Source: Bacteroidales bacterium
GTDB lineage: Bacteria > Bacteroidota > Bacteroidia > Bacteroidales > M50B96
DNA length: 34,737 bases
Direction: 5' to 3'
Assembly (NCBI GenBank): GCA_018401015.1
Contig: JAGYLP010000019.1
Span: 1-34,737, forward strand
The stretch's first letter is position 1; every line of letters begins with the position of its first letter. The notes under the pieces were generated by a model, which searched no databases, was not told where the DNA came from, and saw only the letters and a list, made by a program, of their open reading frames with translations. The position numbers and the translations under genes are program-made. Shown piece by piece: positions 28,460-34,737 of the stretch.

Positions 28460-29230
28460 ATGAATAAGCAAACGAGAAGATATAAAGCATTGATCTTTTG
28501 GGCGGTAATTATACTGTACCTGGTCTTCTCGTATGGTAGTTTTGGCAAGGAAACAGAGCAAAAAGTGGTCAGTGGTATTGAAGTAAGAACGGTTGTGGAT
28601 TCGGATAAATCGCTCATCTCGCCCGATGATATTACCCGGAAAGTAAGACAATTTTACCCGGGAATCGATACCATGCAACTCCGCTCAGTCCGACTCGATC
28701 AATTGGAGCACTTTCTAGCCGGTCAGCCTGCTATTAAACGAATAGATGCCTACAAAACCTACTCAGGAAAGGTTATGGTGGAGGTGGAACAACGAACCCC
28801 CATCTTGCGAATTATTAAATCCGGACGAAATGCCTATCTCGACGAAAGCGGTAAGCTAATGCCTTTCTCCGGGAATTATACGCCACATGTCCCCGTTGCA
28901 ACCGGATTCATTCCCCTACCCGACGATTTTGCCGATACTGGCAAGTATTCAAACGTCCTCACAGAATTGTTCGAGCTCAGTAACTTTCTTCGAGAAAATC
29001 CGCTATGGGAGGCCCAAATAGAACAAATTTATGTCGATCGAAAGCAAGAGTTTTACCTGATACCGCGAGTTGGCCGACATCACATCCTCCTGGGAGGAAT
29101 CGACGATTACGAAACGAAGTTCAAAAAGCTGGAAGCACTCTATGCCCAAGCTTTCCGTGAAACAGGATGGAATACCTATCGACTAATAAATCTGAAGTAT
29201 AAAAATCAAGTTGTTTGTACCAAATTTTAA
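28460..29230 (+). CDS. ftsQ: Cell division protein FtsQ
   Basis: A 256-residue bitopic membrane protein. It has a short basic cytoplasmic N-terminus, a membrane segment at about residues 10-27 (ALIFWAVIILYLVFSYGS), a POTRA-like region (~38-110, ending VMVEVEQRTPILRI) and a periplasmic FtsQ domain (NAYLDESGKLMPF). Sequence similarity is low in this family; topology, domain order and position between murC and ftsA make the call secure. It scaffolds the FtsL-FtsB subcomplex and links the Z-ring to septal synthesis. Confidence 0.92.
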   Translation: MNKQTRRYKALIFWAVIILYLVFSYGSFGKETEQKVVSGIEVRTVVDSDKSLISPDDITRKVRQFYPGIDTMQLRSVRLDQLEHFLAGQPAIKRIDAYKTYSGKVMVEVEQRTPILRIIKSGRNAYLDESGKLMPFSGNYTPHVPVATGFIPLPDDFADTGKYSNVLTELFELSNFLRENPLWEAQIEQIYVDRKQEFYLIPRVGRHHILLGGIDDYETKFKKLEALYAQAFRETGWNTYRLINLKYKNQVVCTKF

Positions 29231-29242
29231 GGATCAATAATC

Positions 29243-30541
29243 ATGAATTCAAAGACCGAATATATTGCTGCTATCGATGTTGGAACCAGTTTTACCGTAG
29301 GGATAGCCGGAAAGAAAACCAACGATGGTAAAATGGAAGTGATTGCACTGGCTTCTACTCCCAGCGAAGGGGTGAAGCGAGGGGTGGTGGTGAATATCGA
29401 GGAAGCGGCTGCCGGCATTAAACGAGTTAGCGATCAGCTCTTTGCCGAAGCTCAAATGGGCTTCGATGCTGTCTTTGCAGGAATTGCCGGGCAACACATC
29501 CGATCCTTCCAAAATCATTGCTCCAAATACATCGATCGTTCCGAGAATGAAATTACGCGCGACGATGTAGAGGACTTACATGCCGATATGTTCAAACAAA
29601 AAATCGGTCCGGGCGAAACCATTATCCATGTAATCCCTCAAAGCTTTACGGTCGATCAGGAACCCGATGTGAAAAACCCGGTTGGCATGGCCGGTAAAAA
29701 GCTCGAAGCCGATTACCATATTTTGGTCGGACAGGAAACTTCGGTTCAGAACATCGAGAAATGTATCAATCGGGCCGGATTAGAATTAGTCGATCTGATC
29801 TTTGAACCGCTCGCTGCCTCCGAAGCGGTACTGAGCGAAGATGAAAAGGAAGCCGGTGTAGCACTGATCGATTTCGGCGGAGGCACAACCGACTTAATTG
29901 TCTATTACGATGGCGTTATCCGCCACACAGCAGTTATTCCTTTTGGAGGACAAGTAATAGCCACCGATATCAAGGAAGGGTGTTCCATTTTACAGCGTCA
30001 GGCCGAAACGCTGAAAGTAAAGTTTGGATCGGCGCTGGGCGACTTAGCCGATGAGAACAAAGTGGTATCCATACCCGGAATAACCGGACGTAAACCCAAA
30101 GAAATCAGTTTTCGAAATATTGCACATATCATCCAGGCTCGCATGGAGGAAATCCTCGATGCGGTGCTACTCGAAATTGAAAAATCGGGTGTTGCCGATA
30201 AACTCGGCGCCGGAATCGTTATTACCGGCGGAGGTGCTCAGCTCACACACTTACCGGAACTCATCAATTGGAAAACCGGATACGATGTGCGAATGGGAAC
30301 TCCCGATTTAAGCCAGATTCAAACAGAAGTGAAAGGGCTCGGTAACCCACGCTATGCGACCGCCTTGGGCTTAATGCTTAAAGGCTTCAAAAATCCGCAT
30401 TCGGGCCGCATTAAACCGCTGTTAACCAAAGAGAAGGAGCCAATGGAGGAAGAGGAAGTCAAGCCGGCCAAACGAGGACTGTTCCGCGAATGGGCAAAAA
30501 AAATTAGTAATATCCTGGAAACGCCCGCTCATGAATCCTAA
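29243..30541 (+). CDS. ftsA: Actin-like Z-ring membrane anchor FtsA
   Basis: A 432-residue actin-fold ATPase. Nucleotide-binding motifs: AIDVGTSFT (10-18), LIDFGGGTTDL (208-218) and VITGGGAQL (326-334). The SHS2/1C region lies between the first two. The C-terminus has an acidic linker (EPMEEEEVKP) and an amphipathic helix (GLFREWAKKISNIL, 412-425), the usual membrane-targeting element that tethers FtsZ. Its last 11 nt overlap the first ftsZ, so the two are translationally coupled. Confidence 0.97.
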   Translation: MNSKTEYIAAIDVGTSFTVGIAGKKTNDGKMEVIALASTPSEGVKRGVVVNIEEAAAGIKRVSDQLFAEAQMGFDAVFAGIAGQHIRSFQNHCSKYIDRSENEITRDDVEDLHADMFKQKIGPGETIIHVIPQSFTVDQEPDVKNPVGMAGKKLEADYHILVGQETSVQNIEKCINRAGLELVDLIFEPLAASEAVLSEDEKEAGVALIDFGGGTTDLIVYYDGVIRHTAVIPFGGQVIATDIKEGCSILQRQAETLKVKFGSALGDLADENKVVSIPGITGRKPKEISFRNIAHIIQARMEEILDAVLLEIEKSGVADKLGAGIVITGGGAQLTHLPELINWKTGYDVRMGTPDLSQIQTEVKGLGNPRYATALGLMLKGFKNPHSGRIKPLLTKEKEPMEEEEVKPAKRGLFREWAKKISNILETPAHES

Positions 30542-31769
30542 TCAAAAATATCTGCCCGACGAATTGCTCGATTTCGCCTTTCCTCCAGTGTATAACTCCG
30601 AGATTAAAGTGATTGGAGTAGGTGGAGGTGGCTGCAATGCGGTGAACCACATGTTCGCGAAAGGGGTTCAGGATGTGCAGTTTATCCTCTGCAATACCGA
30701 TGCGCAAGCTCTGAACGATTCCTTAGTGCCCACTAAAATTCAACTGGGCGAAAAACTTACCGGTGGACGGGGAGCCGGAACCAATCCCGAGGTAGGACGA
30801 AAAGCAGCCATCGAGAGTTTGCCGGATATTTTGCAATTGGTTGAACACGCTACCGATATGGTGTTTATTGCTGCCGGAATGGGCGGAGGAACCGGAACCG
30901 GAGCGGCTCCTGTTATTGCGCAAGCTCTCCGCGAAAAAGGAATCCTCACCGTTGGTATCGTCACTCTTCCTTTTAGCAGCGAAATCGGTTACCGAAGAAA
31001 AAATGCTGAAAAAGGATTAATGGAATTGAGCGATGTGGTCGATGCACTCGTGGTAATCGATAATGATCAGCTGCAGGTGAATTATGCCGATTATAAACTC
31101 TCGGAAGCATTTAAAAAAGCCGACGAAGTGCTCTCCGTGGCCGCGCAATCGATCGTCGAGATTATCAAGATTCATGGGAAAATGAACGTCGATTTCAACG
31201 ATGTGAAAACCGTTATGACCCAATCGAAACTTGCCATGATGGGAACCGGATATGCCTCGGGTAAAAACAGAGCGCAGGAAGTGGTGAAGAATGCCATTCA
31301 ATCGCCACTTATCAATTACCACGAAATGAAAAATGCAAAACGCATCCTTCTCAATATACTCTCCGGCGAAGATGAAATCCTCATGGGCGAATACGATAGC
31401 ATTTGCAAACAAGTGCAGGAAATAGCCAACCACTCCAGCGATCAGTTCATCATTGGTAGCGCACGCGATTTAAGCTTAAACGATCAGATCAAAGTAACCA
31501 TCATTGCTACCGGATTTGAAGCCCCGCTGCTGAAAGAATCACCGTCGGAAATGCTACCCGCCGATCAAGCCGATACCGCCATTGCACATATTCACGTGAA
31601 AGATGGAAGCGGCAAGGATCAAGTGTCGGAAAATCAAGTGGATACGACCTCTGAGACAGAGCCTGAACAGAAGCCCGCAAAGAAGAAATCATCCAAAAAA
31701 GAAAGCAATAAAAAACTGCAACAAGCCAAGCAATTCCTAATTAACTTTTTCGACGATCTCGAAGAATAA
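30531..31769 (+). CDS. ftsZ: FtsZ paralogue 1 (divergent, non-canonical C-terminus)
   Basis: A 412-residue tubulin-like GTPase. It has an N-terminal extension of ~24 residues, then GVGGGGCNAVNHM (29-41), the tubulin signature GGGTGTG (118-124) and the T7 catalytic loop NVDFND (219-224). E151 and R155 keep the nucleotide-contacting E-x3-R pattern, but the usual PFxFEG is PFSSEI. The segment IIWGNGxDESLGD found in the other two copies is replaced by FIIGSARDLSLND. After the core (~330) comes an acidic linker, a lysine-rich stretch (KPAKKKSSKKESNKK, 381-395) and a short hydrophobic helix, KQFLINFFDDLEE, at the C-terminus. The normal Bacteroidota C-terminal peptide is absent. Probably GTPase-competent. 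It is the most divergent of the three copies and is coupled to ftsA. Confidence 0.93.
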   Translation: MNPNQKYLPDELLDFAFPPVYNSEIKVIGVGGGGCNAVNHMFAKGVQDVQFILCNTDAQALNDSLVPTKIQLGEKLTGGRGAGTNPEVGRKAAIESLPDILQLVEHATDMVFIAAGMGGGTGTGAAPVIAQALREKGILTVGIVTLPFSSEIGYRRKNAEKGLMELSDVVDALVVIDNDQLQVNYADYKLSEAFKKADEVLSVAAQSIVEIIKIHGKMNVDFNDVKTVMTQSKLAMMGTGYASGKNRAQEVVKNAIQSPLINYHEMKNAKRILLNILSGEDEILMGEYDSICKQVQEIANHSSDQFIIGSARDLSLNDQIKVTIIATGFEAPLLKESPSEMLPADQADTAIAHIHVKDGSGKDQVSENQVDTTSETEPEQKPAKKKSSKKESNKKLQQAKQFLINFFDDLEE

Positions 31770-31782
31770 ACCATTTAATGCC

Positions 31783-33156
31783 ATGGATATGTCCAGCCAG
31801 TTAATCGATTCTCAATTTACCTCCAATGCAACCTCCGGAATAAAAGTTCTGGGAGTTGGTGGAGGCGGCAGTAATGCTGTTAATCACATGTTTAACCAGG
31901 GAATAGTCGATGTCGATTTTCTCATTTGTAATACCGATGCACAAGCCCTCGAAAACAGTCCAATACTGAACAAGCTGCACATCGGCTGGCATCTTACCGA
32001 AGGACGAGGAGCCGGCAATAATCCGGAGAAAGGGAAACTAGCTGCTCAGGAAAGCAGGGAAGAAATAAAACGGATTCTGGCACAGGAAACAAAAATGCTT
32101 TTTATCACAGCCGGTATGGGAGGTGGAACCGGAACAGGCGCGGCGCCCGTAATTGCCGACATCGCCCGCGAACTCGATATCCTCACCGTTGGGATCGTTA
32201 CCATGCCTTTTAAATTCGAAGGACGAACCCGCATCAACCAGGCAATTAAAGGAATCGAGGAAATGGAAAAACACGTCGATTCCCTGCTCGTAGTTAACAA
32301 TGAAAAATTGCGAAAAATGCATGGCGACCTCAAAGTGTCGGAAGCTTTTTCCAAAGCTGACGATGTGCTAACAGTTGCCGCTAAAGGAATAGCCGAAATA
32401 ATTACCGTTCACGGACACGTAAACGTCGATTTTGCCGATGTAAATACCGTGATGCGAAAAAGTGGTGTCTCGATTATGGGTGCTGCAACTGCTTCGGGCG
32501 AAAATCGTGGAATCAACGCTATCAAAAAAGCGCTCAATTCACCACTGCTCAATTCCAACGATATTAAAGGAGCTAAGAATATTCTACTCAACGTAACCAG
32601 CGGGAAAGAAGAATTTCGGCTCGACGAACTGGGAGCTATCACCGATTATGTGCAATCGCTGGTGCAAGAAGATGTGCAGATTATTTGGGGAAATGGCAAA
32701 GATGAAAGTTTGGGCGATGAAGTGCGCATTGTCATTATTGCTACCGGCTTTCAAAAATCGAGTATTCATGAAATTTTTGCGAACCAGGCCGAGCTCGAAA
32801 GTCGCAGCGTAATTACCCTCGAGGAAAAGAATGGAACCATTTCCTTCGATGAGCCCGATTTTGAGGTGACGAATAATCCTGAATTGGAAATGAAGGTGCG
32901 CGAAATCAATCCGGTTCAACAGCTACCCGATGAACAATGGAATGAACCCCGATTACTCTTCCCGGAGGAAAAGGATCCTCAATACAAAGAAGTGACCGAG
33001 CGCACCGTGAAGGAGAGAAAAGATCGGCTCCGTGAATTTCAGGAAAAAAATGCGGCCAAACGCCAAACGGATAAGTCGGAGGAACCGGCAGCATCTAAAA
33101 AATCCAATTGGATTCAAACCACTTTCGACGTGCTTTTTAATGCAGATGAAGAGTAG
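31783..33156 (+). CDS. ftsZ: FtsZ paralogue 2 (charged linker, hydrophobic C-terminal helix)
   Basis: A 457-residue FtsZ starting 13 nt after paralogue 1. It has VGGGGSNAVNHM (25-36), GGGTGTG (113-119), PFKFEGRTR (142-150) and the T7 loop NVDFAD (214-219), all canonical. One oddity is EGRGAG instead of the GGRGAG seen in the other two copies. The core is clearly closer to paralogue 3 than to paralogue 1. The tail differs from both: a long highly charged, probably helical segment (YKEVTERTVKERKDRLREFQ onward, ~401-433), then KKSNWIQTTFDVLFNADEE at the end. It lacks the FLHDxVD peptide used for FtsA binding in Bacteroidota. Starting at ATG 31783 or the in-frame ATG 31789 changes only two residues. 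Confidence 0.94.
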   Translation: MDMSSQLIDSQFTSNATSGIKVLGVGGGGSNAVNHMFNQGIVDVDFLICNTDAQALENSPILNKLHIGWHLTEGRGAGNNPEKGKLAAQESREEIKRILAQETKMLFITAGMGGGTGTGAAPVIADIARELDILTVGIVTMPFKFEGRTRINQAIKGIEEMEKHVDSLLVVNNEKLRKMHGDLKVSEAFSKADDVLTVAAKGIAEIITVHGHVNVDFADVNTVMRKSGVSIMGAATASGENRGINAIKKALNSPLLNSNDIKGAKNILLNVTSGKEEFRLDELGAITDYVQSLVQEDVQIIWGNGKDESLGDEVRIVIIATGFQKSSIHEIFANQAELESRSVITLEEKNGTISFDEPDFEVTNNPELEMKVREINPVQQLPDEQWNEPRLLFPEEKDPQYKEVTERTVKERKDRLREFQEKNAAKRQTDKSEEPAASKKSNWIQTTFDVLFNADEE

Positions 33157-33290
33157 CAGGCATGCATGAATTCGGGTGGTTCACCCGTAAACACCTTTTG
33201 CATGTACCTGGAATTGGATGTTCTCTCCAATCTGGCGGGCAAAGTACCAAAGCGAAAAATGAGACTTAACAACGTTTAAACACAAAAACC
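33157..33290. other. 134-bp gap between ftsZ paralogues 2 and 3 with inverted repeats
   Basis: This is the longest gap inside the operon. It contains a 6-bp hairpin CGGGTG/CACCCG (33173-33187, loop GTT) without a T-tract, and a second inverted repeat ATTGGA/TCCAAT (33213-33218 and 33226-33231). I found no exact TAnnTTTG promoter. It may be an attenuator, an RNA processing site or a weak internal promoter for paralogue 3. Confidence 0.4.
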
Positions 33291-34655
33291 ATGAGTGAAT
33301 CAATCATAAAAGTAATTGGAGTTGGGGGAGGAGGCAGTAATGCCGTGAATCATATGTATCGACAAGGAATACAAGATGTCGATTTTGTAGTGGCCAATAC
33401 CGATATTCAAGCTTTGCTCGATTCGCCGGTTCCGGTGAAAGTGCAGTTAGGGAAAGAACTTACTGGCGGACGTGGAGCCGGAAATCTCCCGGAGAAAGGG
33501 AAAGAGTCGGCGGTAGAAAGTTTAGTGGAGCTGGAACAGGTATTAAGCCCTAAAACACGCATGGTTTTTATTACTGCCGGTATGGGCGGTGGAACCGGTA
33601 CAGGTGCAGCTCCCATTATTGCTGAAGCAGCCCACGAGAAAGGGATTTTAACCGTAGGAATTGTAACGATTCCCTTTCGATTCGAAGGTCAAAAGCGCCT
33701 GAATCAAGCTATTGAAGGAATCAAAGCCTTGAAAGATCATGTCGATTCCCTGCTGGTAATTAACAACGAAAAACTGCGCGAGATACACGGCGATTTGACC
33801 TTGTCAGAGGCTTTTGCACGGGCGGACGATGTGCTCACCGTAGCTGCTAAAGGAATCGCTGAAATTATTACCGTTCATGGTTACGTCAATGTCGATTTTG
33901 CCGATGTGCAAACAGTCATGAAAAATAGTGGTGTCGCCATCATGGGCTCTGCACGTGCTGCAGGTCCGAATCGGGCTCAAGCAGCTATTTCGCAGGCTAT
34001 CAATTCGCCCTTGCTCAATAACAACAATGTATTTGGAGCCTCCAATGTGCTACTGCACATCACCAGCGGTACGGAAGAAGCCTCCATGGGCGAAATTGCC
34101 GAAATAAATGACTTTGTGCAGGATTGTGCCGGTTCAAATGCCAATGTAATTTGGGGGAATGGAACTGACGAATCGCTCGGCGATGATATTGCGGTTACGG
34201 TTATTGCAACCGGCTTTAACGCCGATGTAATCCCGGAACTCTATATTCGCGAAATTCGAAAACCCGAAGTGGTCGATTTGTACTCGCAGCAAGCGGCTAA
34301 AGCTCGCCTCGCAAACAGAGCTTCCTACACACGAATTGCCGATAGCAAACCTGCCGAAATACAGCCGGATAATCCACCTTCTTCCTACCACGAAAAAATG
34401 GATTTGAACCCGAGGCACTCAACATCCTATCACGAGGTTGATAACGCATTGGCGAATACCCAGGCAAGCCTCGATTATTCTAACCCGCAGCTTACCGACG
34501 AACTCGAATCGGTTCCGGCCTATAAGCGAAAAGGCGTACAAATCGACGATGGCCCAAAATCAGGTGGCCAATTCTCGCGCTATTCCTTACAGGAAGATGA
34601 AGAAGGAAATGTGCAGTTACGGAAAAATCCGTTTTTGCACGACAAAGTAGATTAA
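33291..34655 (+). CDS. ftsZ: FtsZ paralogue 3 (canonical Bacteroidota FtsZ)
   Basis: A 454-residue FtsZ with a short N-terminus (MSESIIKVIGVGGGG). It has GGGTGTG (99-105), PFRFEGQKR (128-136), the T7 loop NVDFAD (200-205) and IIWGNG-type VIWGNGTDESLGD. After a linker of ~80 residues comes the conserved Bacteroidota C-terminal region VPAYKRKGVQIDD followed by SRYSLQEDEEG and the last residues NPFLHDKVD. This peptide normally contacts FtsA and other ring partners, so this copy is the best candidate for the main ring-forming FtsZ. Only 82 bases follow before the window ends, with no gene and no convincing terminator. Confidence 0.97.
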   Translation: MSESIIKVIGVGGGGSNAVNHMYRQGIQDVDFVVANTDIQALLDSPVPVKVQLGKELTGGRGAGNLPEKGKESAVESLVELEQVLSPKTRMVFITAGMGGGTGTGAAPIIAEAAHEKGILTVGIVTIPFRFEGQKRLNQAIEGIKALKDHVDSLLVINNEKLREIHGDLTLSEAFARADDVLTVAAKGIAEIITVHGYVNVDFADVQTVMKNSGVAIMGSARAAGPNRAQAAISQAINSPLLNNNNVFGASNVLLHITSGTEEASMGEIAEINDFVQDCAGSNANVIWGNGTDESLGDDIAVTVIATGFNADVIPELYIREIRKPEVVDLYSQQAAKARLANRASYTRIADSKPAEIQPDNPPSSYHEKMDLNPRHSTSYHEVDNALANTQASLDYSNPQLTDELESVPAYKRKGVQIDDGPKSGGQFSRYSLQEDEEGNVQLRKNPFLHDKVD

Positions 34656-34737
34656 CTAACCAATCCGATCTCATCCAATTTGGCCTAGTTCCAGTGTGTG
34701 AACGGTAAGGCTCTTTTCGTTCAATTTCCGCTCGAGG

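Noticed and set aside
34699-34723. Hairpin TGAACG/CGTTCA after the last ftsZ as a terminator
   Set aside because: The stem is only six base pairs with a long loop, and no T-tract follows.

Overview
The window reads as a chromosomal segment of a Bacteroidota bacterium. The reasons are C-terminal type IX secretion (T9SS) sorting domains on the large secreted proteins, MBG/YDG-type modules, a Bacteroidota-style promoter (TTG, N20, TATATTTG) in front of mraZ, no obvious Shine-Dalgarno sites, and the gene order of the division/cell-wall (dcw) cluster. The order or family cannot be fixed from the sequence alone. MurE carries the DNPR motif, which predicts a meso-diaminopimelate peptidoglycan.

Left third (1-14631): a cluster of very large secreted surface proteins. 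The first (1-6171) is cut by the window edge. It is a right-handed beta-helix protein with YDG/MBG, cohesin-like and dockerin-like modules and a T9SS tail, followed by two strong terminators. The second (6292-11857) is a paralogue of the first broken by two single-base frameshifts, so it appears as three open pieces. The third (11870-14308) is intact and shares the cohesin-like module. A small signal-peptide protein with a C-terminal membrane anchor (14386-14631, PID-CTERM-like) and a terminator close the cluster.

Middle (14632-16780): a gene-poor stretch around a single LuxR-type regulator (15101-15736) whose receiver domain has lost the phosphorylation residues. Downstream lies about 800 bp of GC-rich repeats: five copies of a roughly 63-bp element with a palindromic core, embedded in 184-bp and 110-bp direct repeats and bracketed by two different six-copy heptanucleotide arrays. 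An AT-rich promoter region with inverted repeats then leads into mraZ.

Right half (16781-34655): a compact, co-directional dcw operon, mraZ-rsmH-ftsL-ftsI-murE-mraY-murD-ftsW-murG-murC-ftsQ-ftsA, ending in three consecutive ftsZ genes. The operon covers the cytoplasmic MurC/D/E steps, lipid I/II synthesis (MraY, MurG), septal synthase (FtsW/FtsI), the FtsQ-FtsL scaffold and the FtsA/FtsZ cytoskeleton.

The three tandem ftsZ genes are the most unusual feature. All three keep the tubulin signature and the T7 catalytic loop, but only the third has the canonical Bacteroidota C-terminal peptide (ending FLHDKVD). The first two instead end in charged linkers followed by short hydrophobic, probably amphipathic helices. 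This suggests a multi-FtsZ division machine in which paralogues have specialised for membrane or partner binding. The last 82 bases (34656-34737) show no gene.
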